From JAJKIP01 sp040509055 (GTDB lineage Bacteria > Bacteroidota > Bacteroidia > Chitinophagales > Chitinophagaceae): a stretch of 7,358 nt of DNA. Location of the stretch: contig JBEVLT010000452.1 in assembly GCA_040509055.1 (NCBI GenBank), forward strand, positions 1-7,358, given 5' to 3'. The first letter of the stretch is position 1; each line of letters begins with the position of its first letter. Of the stretch, positions 1-6,122 are shown piece by piece. The notes below the pieces were generated by a model. The model searched no databases. It was not told the DNA's origin and saw nothing but the letters and a program-made list of their open reading frames with translations. A program made the translations under genes and the position numbers.

Positions 1-38
1 AAAAACGATGAACGGTTGCCCGGCCAGGCTGATTCATC
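1..38 (-). terminator. Putative intrinsic terminator after the 74-880 gene
   Basis: On the minus strand the inverted arms GATGAA (38-33) and TTCATC (12-7) enclose a second short GCC/GGC stem (29-27 with 20-18). The structure is followed by G and five Ts that run to the window edge. It begins about 35 nt after the stop codon of the secreted-protein gene, a normal place for a Rho-independent terminator. The stem is interrupted by an internal loop and the T tract is cut off at base 1, so the call is moderate. Confidence 0.45.
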
Positions 39-73
39 AACCGGATTTTTGTAACCGGCTGACTATCATTTTT

Positions 74-880
74 TTACTTGTAGCCTTTCCAGGTCCTTTC
101 CGTTTTGTCAAATAGCCAGTAAATGCCGTTGGCATAGGCAAAGTTTAGCATTTCCGGTGCTGGGGCGTCTGCCGGCAGCGTGAATTTGCGTGTCAGGTAA
201 CCGGTTTTGATATCATACAGTTCGATGACCTGGTCCTCATGGTTGAACAACCCGATCTCGGCCTTGGGCAGACCTGTATAGATAACAGTGGAGCTGTTGT
301 ACTCGTCGAGCACATCACTGTTGTCTCCGCTCTTGCCTGCCGCACGACCCAGGGTGAGGTCGATGGCGTCTTCGTAGCTGCTCGTGGCCAGGTCGTATAT
401 CTCTATATTACCCTCGTCGGAATTGAAGAAATAGATTTTCCCGGCCCGGGCATTGTAAGCGCCGGCGGCCTGCGCATTGGGCTGGTTCATGCCCTCGCGC
501 AACACCGTTACGTCTTCTGGGAAGCCTTTTTTGTCCAGTTCATACTCCGCCCAGCCAAAATCATTGTAGCCGTTCATCTGGAGGGTTTTTGTATCAGAGT
601 TGTACCAGAGCCCGCGGATGTCGAACAGGGCTTCCAGTTCCTCATCGCTTTGCAGTCTTCCTGCCAGGTCGAATACACCCATGGGAAAGGAGGCATTCCC
701 TGCCATGGAGGCATAATATTTTTTCAGCACCGGGTGCCACGCTACGGCAGCGCCGTTGGAACCGCTTTCGCCGGGCATCTTCAGGGTCAGGGTTTGCTTG
801 AGTTGTTTCTTTTCCAGCTGGGCCTGGACGGTCATAGCAGACAGCGCGGCCATCAAAAGAAGGGCAGATATTTTCTTCAT
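74..880 (-). CDS. Secreted protein of unknown function, possible beta-propeller
   Basis: A 268-residue protein with a clear Sec signal peptide: MKK, a hydrophobic stretch over residues 4-18, and a likely cleavage site VQA|Q at about residue 20. I chose the ATG at 880 because the signal peptide begins there; an in-frame TTG at 898 would only add six residues. The mature part has repeated aromatic stretches of the kind KxYYAS, GKIYFFNSD, NIEIYDLAT and NGIYWLFDK, spaced like strands of a YncE/NHL-type beta-propeller, though too short for a full six- or seven-blade one. There is no lipobox and no T9SS tail, so the mature protein should be periplasmic or released. I do not recognise the family. 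It follows obg on the same strand, 71 nt downstream, and has its own promoter-like sequence, so it is probably transcribed separately. Coding is well supported; function is not. Confidence 0.85.
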   Translation of the reverse strand: MKKISALLLMAALSAMTVQAQLEKKQLKQTLTLKMPGESGSNGAAVAWHPVLKKYYASMAGNASFPMGVFDLAGRLQSDEELEALFDIRGLWYNSDTKTLQMNGYNDFGWAEYELDKKGFPEDVTVLREGMNQPNAQAAGAYNARAGKIYFFNSDEGNIEIYDLATSSYEDAIDLTLGRAAGKSGDNSDVLDEYNSSTVIYTGLPKAEIGLFNHEDQVIELYDIKTGYLTRKFTLPADAPAPEMLNFAYANGIYWLFDKTERTWKGYK

Positions 881-899
881 ATTAAGATTTTGTACCAAA

Positions 900-931
900 C
901 AAATGTATCAAAGACTGCAGAAACGGCCAAT
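900..931 (-). promoter_or_regulatory. Bacteroidota-type promoter for the 74-880 gene
   Basis: Read on the minus strand, TACATTTG (907-900) is an exact match to the Bacteroidota -7 consensus TAnnTTTG. ATTG (931-928), resembling the -33 TTTG box, lies 20 nt upstream, within the usual 19-21 nt spacing. The -7 box ends 19 nt before the ATG at 880, which leaves a leader of roughly 12-15 nt. This is the best promoter candidate in the window. Confidence 0.55.
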
Positions 932-951
932 ACTCCGAAAGGGGTATAAAA

Positions 952-1953
952 TTACGAAGCCGGTGTGTTCAGTACCTTCCACAACAGGTCTTTGAGCTCC
1001 ATAATTCCCTTGCCGGTAACGGAAGATATGAAAAGATAAGGGATGTCCGGCGGTAGTTCTTTGCGGATGGCTTCAGTCAGCTCTTCATCCAGCATATCGC
1101 TCTTGCTGATGGCGATCACGAACTGTTTGTGCAGGAGTTCGGGATTATATTGTTCCAGTTCGCTGACCAGGATGTCGAATTCCTTTTTGTGATCGGCGCT
1201 GTCGGCCGGGATGAGGAACAGCAGGATGGAGTTGCGCTCGATATGCCGCAGGAACCGGTGGCCCAGCCCCTTTCCTTCGGCCGCTCCTTCGATGATGCCG
1301 GGCAGATCGGCGATGCAAAAGCTTCTTCCATCCCGGTATTCTACCATGCCCAGGTTGGGGGTCAGGGTGGTAAACGCATAATCCGCCACTTTGGGTTTGG
1401 CGGCCGTGAGTACCGATAGCAGGGTGGATTTGCCTGCATTGGGAAAACCGACCAGGCCCACATCGGCCAGTACTTTCAGTTCCAGCACCTTCCATCCTTC
1501 CTGCCCGGGCAGGCCGGGTTGTGCATATTCAGGCGCCTGGTTGGTGGGGGTGGCAAAATGGCTGTTGCCCAGCCCGCCTTTTCCGCCCGGAATCCAGATG
1601 ATCTCCTGGCCGTCTTCGAGTATTTCGGCTTCCTGCCGGCCGGTCTCTTCGTCTATGGCCAGCGTGCCCAGCGGCACTTCGATGATCACATCTTTGCCAA
1701 ACCGTCCTGTTTTATTGTTACTGCCGCCGCCTTCGCCGTCTTCTGCCAGCACGTTTTTGAAATAGCGCAGATGCAGCAGGGTCCAGAGATGGCTGTTGCC
1801 GCGCAGGATGATGTGTGCGCCGCGGCCGCCATCGCCGCCATCGGGGCCACCGAGTGCGGTAAATTTATTCCGCATAAAATGCTTGTTGCCGGGGCCGCCA
1901 TGGCCGCTGCGGCAAAAAATGCGGATCTGGTCTACAAAATTGCTTTTTTCCAA
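952..1953 (-). CDS. obg: GTPase Obg (CgtA)
   Basis: Obg is an essential GTPase that binds the large ribosomal subunit and links ribosome assembly to the stringent response. The 333-residue product has the glycine-rich Obg fold at the N terminus (residues about 5-160, with GGPDGGDGGRG at 35-45 and GGKGGLGNSHF near 123-133), then the G domain. G1 is GFPNAGKS (169-176), switch I is TTLTPN (195-200), G3 is DLPG (216-219), G4 is SKSD (283-286) and G5 is SSVTG (310-314). It ends soon after G5 and lacks a C-terminal OCT domain, as in other short Bacteroidota forms. I place the start at TTG 1953, giving M-E-K-S-N-F-V-D, because family members begin a few residues before NFVD and because a -7 box lies between this codon and the upstream ATG at 2007. 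That ATG would add 18 residues and leave only 3 nt to the divergent gene. Identity is near certain; the start is less so. Confidence 0.95.
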   Translation of the reverse strand: MEKSNFVDQIRIFCRSGHGGPGNKHFMRNKFTALGGPDGGDGGRGAHIILRGNSHLWTLLHLRYFKNVLAEDGEGGGSNNKTGRFGKDVIIEVPLGTLAIDEETGRQEAEILEDGQEIIWIPGGKGGLGNSHFATPTNQAPEYAQPGLPGQEGWKVLELKVLADVGLVGFPNAGKSTLLSVLTAAKPKVADYAFTTLTPNLGMVEYRDGRSFCIADLPGIIEGAAEGKGLGHRFLRHIERNSILLFLIPADSADHKKEFDILVSELEQYNPELLHKQFVIAISKSDMLDEELTEAIRKELPPDIPYLFISSVTGKGIMELKDLLWKVLNTPAS

Positions 1954-1976
1954 CTGGTCTGTTTTTTGCGTCGCTG

Positions 1977-1984
1977 CAAATATA
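1977..1984 (-). promoter_or_regulatory. -7 box of a likely obg promoter
   Basis: The minus strand reads TATATTTG, an exact match to TAnnTTTG, ending 23 nt before the TTG start at 1953. Transcription from it would begin near 1970, so the ATG at 2007 would not be on the message. No good TTTG-like -33 box is present 19-21 nt upstream; the best is GATG (2008-2005). Support is therefore from the -7 box and its position only. Confidence 0.4.
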
Positions 1985-1990
1985 CCATTG
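1983..1990 (+). promoter_or_regulatory. Weak -7 box for the 2011-2352 gene
   Basis: TACCATTG differs from TAnnTTTG at one base and ends 20 nt before the ATG at 2011, the same geometry as the promoter of the 74-880 gene. TCTG (1958-1961), 21 nt upstream, is a one-mismatch -33 candidate. The box shares two bases with the oppositely oriented obg -7 box. Confidence 0.28.
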
Positions 1991-2010
1991 CTATCAGCTA
2001 AATTCATCTC

Positions 2011-2352
2011 ATGAAATATCTTCTCTTCGCCTTTGCCGTTTCGTTGCTCACCGGGGCCACCTGCAACCGGATCAGCAGCGATACCCCGGCCTGCATCGAA
2101 CGGAAAATAGAACAGATCAAAGCCGAACCCAAATGGAACCCGGCCGGCGAGGTAAACGAATACCAGTACGATGGCCGGCGCGTTTTTCTTTTTTCCGCCA
2201 ATTGCTGTGACCAGTATCATGTGCTCTACGATGAAAACTGCACCGTAGTTTGCTCCCCCTTTGGCGGCTTTAGCGGCCGCGGCGATGGCAAATGCCCGGA
2301 TTTTAACCAAAAGGCCAAACACGTACGCCTGGTCTGGCGGGACGACCGGTAA
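2011..2352 (+). CDS. Small cysteine-rich exported protein, possibly DUF6970-like
   Basis: A 113-residue protein and the only plus-strand gene in the window. Residues 1-17 form a signal peptide (MKYLLFAFAVSLLTGAT) ending at Cys18, which suggests a lipoprotein, but Thr at -1 is not a standard lipobox. The mature part has six further cysteines (28, 65, 66, 77, 81, 95), enough for three disulfides. Its landmarks are CIERKIEQIKA near the N terminus, a CCDQ motif at 65-68, then LYDENC, GGFSGRGDGKC (85-95) and a short charged end. From memory this CCDQ/LYD/GDG pattern resembles small Bacteroidota proteins annotated as DUF6970, but I could not check. The likely location is the periplasm or the inner face of the outer membrane. 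It diverges from obg with 57 nt between start codons and converges on the T9SS-cargo gene. Function is unknown. Confidence 0.82.
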   Translation: MKYLLFAFAVSLLTGATCNRISSDTPACIERKIEQIKAEPKWNPAGEVNEYQYDGRRVFLFSANCCDQYHVLYDENCTVVCSPFGGFSGRGDGKCPDFNQKAKHVRLVWRDDR

Positions 2353-2384
2353 AAAGATAAATGCCGGCCTTACGGGGCCGGCAT
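2351..2384 (-). terminator. Intrinsic terminator of the T9SS-cargo gene
   Basis: A perfect 9-bp stem, ATGCCGGCC (2361-2369) with GGCCGGCAT (2376-2384), encloses a 6-base loop. On the minus strand it is followed by TTTATCTTTTT, a good U tract. It starts 23 nt after the TAA of the 2408-3634 gene. The plus side has no T run after the stem, so termination should be much stronger for the minus-strand gene, although the hairpin also lies just after the stop of the converging gene. Confidence 0.8.
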
Positions 2385-2407
2385 GCACCGTTCAGTGAAG
2401 CATCGCT

Positions 2408-3634
2408 TTACGGAACGACTATTTTGCGTGTAAATACTACCTCTGTATTCCGGTCGACTATTTTCACCACGTATACCCCGGCCTTCGTGGTCAGTGGCAG
2501 GTGAATGGTTTCGGTTTGTCCCTTGCCGTTGATGTTGATAATGCTGCGCGTTGTTTCCCGGCCCAGCACATCCGTCACCTGCAGCGTATAGTTGCCATCC
2601 AGTCCGCTGAACTGAACGGTGAACTGCTTGTTCACAACAGGGTTCGGGTATAGCTGTATTTTGCTGTCAGGGGTTTCTTCCGGCGAGGACAGCAGGGGCG
2701 GAACGACCACCGGCATGCGGGTAACAAGCAGGTTGCTGTTGGCCAGGTCGGCACTGCGCCAGGGTCTGTTGCCGTCGATGGCCGTCGCCGACCATGTTTT
2801 ATAATCGATGGCGTAAAGCATGCCGCCGGCTGCAGCGCTGGCGACGATAATCCGGTTGTCGGCGGTTACGGCAGCGCCGTTGGTGCTGAAGCTTTGCGGC
2901 AGCCCTGATACCGTGCCGAGATAAGTGGACACTTTGGTGTCGATATTGATCCTGAAAACATGGTTGCGGGCGGAAAAAACATACAGGTTGCCGTCGTCAT
3001 CGGCAATCATATCTCCGCCAAAGCTGCTGCAGGAATTATGAATGGATGTGCTTTTATTAGCAGGATCATCCACAAGGGTGCCCAGGTCTGTTACGTCCGG
3101 GGTTTTGCCGGTGGTGAAACGGACCAGGTGATTGCCATCATTGGTCAGGGCATACCCGTTGCCATCCGAGGCAAATGTCATACGGGTGATGATATTGCTC
3201 TGGTCAGCCGCTTTTACCTTCAGCGCATCGGATGTGCTGCCGGCAAAATATACTTTCATCGTTTTCAGATCGATATAGCGCAACTGGTCGATGAGCATGG
3301 GTGTGTAGTAAAGCCGGTTGTTCTTCCGGTCGTAAGCAATGGCTGCCACGCCGGTGCTGAATGCTGCATTGGCAGCCGTACCGAAACGCTCATCCCTGTA
3401 GGGAGCAGCCAGTTGTGCCCTGGTGGTGGCATCGTAGGCTGTTGCTGCCGCATCGCTGCCGTTCAGCAGAATGTCGCTGTAGGCGTTGCTGCGCAGGTCT
3501 ATTTTTCGTAAAGAATACCAGTTACCCCCTTCGGGTATCACATCGGTAATGACATAGGCGAAACGGTCTGTTTGGCTGTAAAGAGCGAAGGTGGTGACAA
3601 GAAAGGTGGCACAAAAAAGTAAACTTTTTTTCAT
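2408..3634 (-). CDS. Propeller-like secreted protein with T9SS C-terminal sorting domain
   Basis: A 408-residue protein exported in two steps. A Sec signal peptide covers residues 1-20 (MKKSLLFC..., cleavage near ALYS|Q). The last 85 or so residues form a type A T9SS sorting domain: IQLYPNP at 326-332, a beta-sandwich pattern with YTLQVTDVLGRE (349-360), AGVYVVKI (385-392), and a basic-hydrophobic end at RKIVVP. The T9SS passes such cargo through the outer membrane and the tail is then removed. The central part (about 25-310) has repeated strands such as NNRLYYTPM, GYALTNDGNHLVRF, GNLYVFSARNHVFRI and GGMLYAIDYKTW, typical of a beta-propeller of the NHL or SMP-30 kind. No catalytic motif is recognised, so surface binding or structural roles are as likely as enzymatic ones. 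The ATG at 3634 is chosen over an in-frame GTG two codons upstream because MKK starts the signal peptide. An 83-nt gap separates it from paaY upstream. Confidence 0.9.
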   Translation of the reverse strand: MKKSLLFCATFLVTTFALYSQTDRFAYVITDVIPEGGNWYSLRKIDLRSNAYSDILLNGSDAAATAYDATTRAQLAAPYRDERFGTAANAAFSTGVAAIAYDRKNNRLYYTPMLIDQLRYIDLKTMKVYFAGSTSDALKVKAADQSNIITRMTFASDGNGYALTNDGNHLVRFTTGKTPDVTDLGTLVDDPANKSTSIHNSCSSFGGDMIADDDGNLYVFSARNHVFRINIDTKVSTYLGTVSGLPQSFSTNGAAVTADNRIIVASAAAGGMLYAIDYKTWSATAIDGNRPWRSADLANSNLLVTRMPVVVPPLLSSPEETPDSKIQLYPNPVVNKQFTVQFSGLDGNYTLQVTDVLGRETTRSIININGKGQTETIHLPLTTKAGVYVVKIVDRNTEVVFTRKIVVP

Positions 3635-3717
3635 AAACACAGGTTTGAAGGATAAAGAAAAGAACTGCAGCCGATAAAAGTTACGACTATTCTTTGTACA
3701 AGGGAATATTTTTTTGA

Positions 3718-4311
3718 TTAAAGGTCCTGCTGTTTAAGGGGGTGATAGGTCTTTTGCTGTACAGGCTGGTTTTCCGGTATGGCGGTCAACGGTTCGCAAG
3801 CCTTCCATTGCTGCATCATTTCTCCGGGCAGGGCCTGGTACAGCCGGGTGCCGGCTGTTTTCCAGCCGATCATTTCATCGCTTACCTGTTTCACGATCCG
3901 TCCCGGGTTTCCCGCTACCACGCTGCGTGGCGGTATTTTTTCGCCTTCGCGGATCAGGGTCAGTGCGCCTACGATGCATTCATCACCCAGCTCCACATTG
4001 TCCATCACCACGGCATTCATGCCCACCAGGCAGTTTTGCCCGATGGTGGCGCCATGGATGATAGCCCCGTGGCCGATATGTGCCCCGGCTTTCAGCAGCA
4101 CCGTGACGCCCGGGAACATATGGATCGTACAGTTTTCCTGCACGTTGCACCCGTCTTCGATCACGATCTGTCCCCAGTCGCCGCGCAGGGCCGCCCCGGG
4201 ACCGATATAGCAATTTTGCCCGATGATGACATGGCCGGTTACTGCCGCCTGCGGATGAACGAAGGAAGAGGGATGTACGACCGGGATATATTCGTTGAAC
4301 TGGTAGATCAT
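3718..4311 (-). CDS. paaY: PaaY, hexapeptide-repeat thioesterase of phenylacetate degradation
   Basis: A 197-residue left-handed beta-helix protein of the gamma-carbonic-anhydrase-like family, close in length to E. coli PaaY (196). Hexapeptide-type turns run from about residue 20 to 140 (HVIIGQNCYIGPGAALRGD, HIGHGAIIHGATIGQNCLVG, NAVVMDNVELGDECIVGA), followed by a helical tail beginning near WKTAGTRLYQ. The three predicted metal ligands are His64, His81 and His86, the last two with the family's HxxxxH spacing. PaaY hydrolyses CoA esters formed when the unstable oxepin intermediate goes astray (notably 2-hydroxycyclohepta-trienyl carboxyl-CoA), which frees CoA and limits toxicity. It is the last recognisable gene of the paa operon, starting 9 nt after the paaI stop. 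The conserved GTxxYQ segment after the helix favours PaaY over a general CaiE/YrdA-type homologue. No clear terminator follows it. Confidence 0.92.
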   Translation of the reverse strand: MIYQFNEYIPVVHPSSFVHPQAAVTGHVIIGQNCYIGPGAALRGDWGQIVIEDGCNVQENCTIHMFPGVTVLLKAGAHIGHGAIIHGATIGQNCLVGMNAVVMDNVELGDECIVGALTLIREGEKIPPRSVVAGNPGRIVKQVSDEMIGWKTAGTRLYQALPGEMMQQWKACEPLTAIPENQPVQQKTYHPLKQQDL

Positions 4312-4320
4312 AAATGAGGA

Positions 4321-4755
4321 TTATTTACCGGCAACCAGTTTTTTTCCGGTGCGGTAGCAGGTACCCTTGAACAAGGCGACCGTATGCTCATGCTGGTTGG
4401 TAATGGAGATATGGTAGAGGCCGGTGGATCGTCCGTTGTGTATCTCTTTGGCCTCCGCGGTCAGTGTATCGCCGGGATGTACGGGTTTTATAAAATTGAT
4501 GGCGGTATCCAGTGCTACGGAAAGATTATTGCGGCTGTTGCAGGCAAAGGCAAAAGCGCTGTCGGCAAGCGAAAAGGCGATACCGCCGTGTACAATGCCC
4601 AGGCCACTGATCATTTCATCCCGAACCGTCATGGTGAGCTTACTGTAGCCTTCGCTTATTTGCAGCACTTCTATGCCGAGCCACCGGGAAAAAAGATCGT
4701 GCCCGAGAATGTGATCTGCTACGGCATCTGCTGTCTTGTTCCTGTCATCTGTCAT
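4321..4755 (-). CDS. paaI: PaaI, hotdog-fold phenylacetyl-CoA-type thioesterase
   Basis: A 144-residue hotdog thioesterase, close to E. coli PaaI (140 residues). The diagnostic segment is VHGGIAFSLADSAFAFACNS (residues 55-74), with the HGG turn at 56-58 and the probable catalytic Asp at 65. The N-terminal DLFSRWLGIEVLQISEGYSKLTM and the later FIKPVHPGDTL stretch are also family-typical. PaaI acts in the cytosol on hydroxylated or ring-modified phenylacetyl-CoA esters and is regarded as a relief valve when intermediates build up. It lies 26 nt after paaG and 9 nt before paaY, so the three are surely co-transcribed. The ATG at 4755 gives the usual N-terminal length. Substrate is inferred from homology and operon context. 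Confidence 0.92.
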   Translation of the reverse strand: MTDDRNKTADAVADHILGHDLFSRWLGIEVLQISEGYSKLTMTVRDEMISGLGIVHGGIAFSLADSAFAFACNSRNNLSVALDTAINFIKPVHPGDTLTAEAKEIHNGRSTGLYHISITNQHEHTVALFKGTCYRTGKKLVAGK

Positions 4756-4781
4756 ACGATACTAATTGGGTGCCGGAATGA

Positions 4782-5555
4782 TTATTCGCCCCTGAAAACC
4801 GGCGGTCTTTTTTCCAAAAAGGCCTGTACGCCCTCTGCATAATCTTTTGTTTGCGCGGCCCGTTGCTGGTACACGTCTTCGTCGTGCAATTGATCGGCAA
4901 ATGCACTGGTCAGCGAGAGGCTTAGCACCTGTTTGGTATAGGCCAGCCCGCGTGTGGGCATCTGTGAAAGAGTGGCCGCGATCTTTTTTGACTCTTCTGC
5001 AAACAGTTCATCTGCAAAAACCTTATAGATCATGCCCCATCTTTCGGCATCGGCCGCCGCTACTTTGTCGCCAAGCATCATCACGGCGCTGGCTTTCTGC
5101 CAGCCGATCAGCCGGGGTAGTGTATAGGTGCCGCCACTGTCGGGGATCAACCCGATTTTGGAAAAGGCCTGGATAAAGGAGGCCGATTGGCTTGCCACTA
5201 CGATATCGCAACACAACGCAATATTGGCCCCGGCCCCGGCTGCCACCCCGTTAACGGCTGCTACCACGGGCTTTTCCAGCTTGCGGATAGCGGTTACGAT
5301 GGGATTGTAATGCTCGGAAAGGATCCGGGCCATACCGGGTCCGTTGGGATCGGCTACTTCGGCCAGGTCCTGGCCGGCGCTGAAACCCTTGCCTGCCCCG
5401 GTGATATACACGCACCGGACCTCCGGGGCCTTGCAGGCTTCAAGCTTTTCCTGCATCAGCAGGGCCATTTCGCGGTTGAACGAATTGAGCTTTTCCGGCC
5501 GGTTCAGGGTAATGAACCCGGTGCCGTTTTGTATTTCAAACAGTATGGAAGACAT
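4782..5555 (-). CDS. paaG: PaaG, ring-1,2-epoxyphenylacetyl-CoA isomerase
   Basis: A 257-residue crotonase-fold enzyme. PaaG turns the epoxide made by the PaaABCE oxygenase into the seven-membered oxepin-CoA, and can also shift the double bond of 3,4-dehydroadipyl-CoA later in the pathway. Visible landmarks are LNRPEKLNSFN (17-27), the oxyanion-hole loop GFSAGQDL (57-64), the second oxyanion-hole segment AVNGVAAGAGANIAL (100-114) and FSKIGLIPDSGGTYTLPR (131-148). In that last segment Asp139 corresponds to the single catalytic Asp of E. coli PaaG (IPDCGG), and no Glu pair of a true hydratase is seen. The end, YAEGVQAFLEKRPPVFRG, is also PaaG-like. It sits 54 nt after paaD and 26 nt before paaI. 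A generic enoyl-CoA hydratase (PaaF-type) is less likely because of the active site. Confidence 0.92.
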   Translation of the reverse strand: MSSILFEIQNGTGFITLNRPEKLNSFNREMALLMQEKLEACKAPEVRCVYITGAGKGFSAGQDLAEVADPNGPGMARILSEHYNPIVTAIRKLEKPVVAAVNGVAAGAGANIALCCDIVVASQSASFIQAFSKIGLIPDSGGTYTLPRLIGWQKASAVMMLGDKVAAADAERWGMIYKVFADELFAEESKKIAATLSQMPTRGLAYTKQVLSLSLTSAFADQLHDEDVYQQRAAQTKDYAEGVQAFLEKRPPVFRGE

Positions 5556-5609
5556 GCAAAACTATTTGTCTGACGAAGATAGTTATTCCGGCTTGCCTGT
5601 GCCGGCAGG
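5556..5609 (-). other. paaD-paaG spacer with a weak stem-loop
   Basis: This 54-nt gap is the longest inside the operon. It contains CCGGC (5588-5592) and GCCGG (5601-5605) around an 8-base loop, with no T run after it on the minus strand, so it is not a convincing terminator. No promoter with both boxes is seen. It probably only marks the boundary between the oxygenase genes and the isomerase/thioesterase genes. Confidence 0.3.
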
Positions 5610-6122
5610 TCAGTGGCATTTGAAATAATCAAACGGCTCCCGGCAATCATCGCACTGGTAGAGCGCTTTGCAGGCCGTGGAGCCAAACTCGCTGATGCGG
5701 TGCGTGTGATATGAATGACAGTGCGGGCATTGTACTGCTTCTTCCGCGGCAAAAAGATCAGGATGACAAACCTGCTGGCGGGCATTGGGAGGGGCAATGC
5801 CATATTCCTTCAGCTTCTGCCTGCCCTGCCCGGTCATCCAGTCGGTAGTCCAGGCAGGAGAAAGCACCTGCGATACCCGGATATTTTTATACCCTGCGGC
5901 CAGCAAGACCATGCGTATGTTCATGCTGATGGCATCCATGGCCGGGCAGCCTGAGTAGGTGGGAGTGATGACGATCTCTGTTTCATCGTTATGCAGGCGA
6001 ACGTCTCTTACAATACCCAGATCGGTTATGGAAAGTACGGGCACTTCCGGGTCCATTACTTCTGCCAGCAAGGACCATATGCGATGGGTTGATATATCGG
6101 TTCCGGTATGCATGGTTACCAT
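5610..6122 (-). CDS. paaD: PaaD, phenylacetyl-CoA epoxidase accessory subunit
   Basis: A 170-residue protein with an N-terminal MIP18/DUF59 domain and a C-terminal zinc ribbon, the layout of PaaD (PaaJ in older names). Key segments are MDPEVPVLSITDLGIVRDV (23-41), TPTYSGCP with Cys59, and PAWTTDWMT (89-97). The ribbon has CPHC at 132-135 and CDDC at 157-160, joined by the highly conserved EFGSTACKALYQ and followed by REPFDYFKC. PaaD is needed for epoxidase activity and, from its relation to SufT/MIP18-type proteins, is thought to help mature a metal centre; its exact role is not settled. The ATG at 6122 overlaps the end of paaC by 7 nt. An in-frame ATG at 6113, just 2 nt past the paaC stop, is an equally usable start, so translational coupling is likely either way. 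Confidence 0.94.
   Translation of the reverse strand: MVTMHTGTDISTHRIWSLLAEVMDPEVPVLSITDLGIVRDVRLHNDETEIVITPTYSGCPAMDAISMNIRMVLLAAGYKNIRVSQVLSPAWTTDWMTGQGRQKLKEYGIAPPNARQQVCHPDLFAAEEAVQCPHCHSYHTHRISEFGSTACKALYQCDDCREPFDYFKCH

Noticed and set aside
41..58. Direct repeat AACCGG in the left-edge intergenic stretch
   Set aside because: Only six bases, two copies, no inverted symmetry; expected by chance.
930..947. Hairpin ATACTCC-GAAA-GGGGTAT downstream of obg
   Set aside because: A 7-bp stem with a GAAA loop forms in plus-strand RNA, where no gene would use it. On the minus strand the stem has a C-A mismatch and no T run follows, so it is not a convincing obg terminator.
239..949. Long plus-strand open frame opposite the 74-880 gene
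   Set aside because: It is antisense to a gene with a good signal peptide and promoter, and its translation has no recognisable pattern. It is a by-product of GC-rich codon use.
1519..2001. 160-codon plus-strand frame opposite obg
   Set aside because: It mirrors the glycine-rich Obg domain as an alanine-rich product; obg is unmistakable on the minus strand.
1954..2388. Open extension upstream of obg in the same frame
   Set aside because: It runs antisense through the small exported-protein gene and into a terminator. Obg proteins begin just before NFVD, and a promoter-like box lies inside the extension.
3676..3683. TAACTTTT as a -7 box for the T9SS-cargo gene
   Set aside because: The last base of the consensus is wrong and no TTTG-like box lies 19-21 nt upstream. 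I see no supported promoter in the 83-nt gap 3635-3717.
3742..4317. 191-codon plus-strand frame opposite paaY
   Set aside because: PaaY is clearly coding on the other strand, with family motifs throughout; the antisense product is low-complexity and resembles nothing.
5557..5564. TAGTTTTG, an exact -7 match just before paaG
   Set aside because: It ends one base before the ATG, so transcripts would start inside the gene, and no -33 box is present. Judged a chance match.
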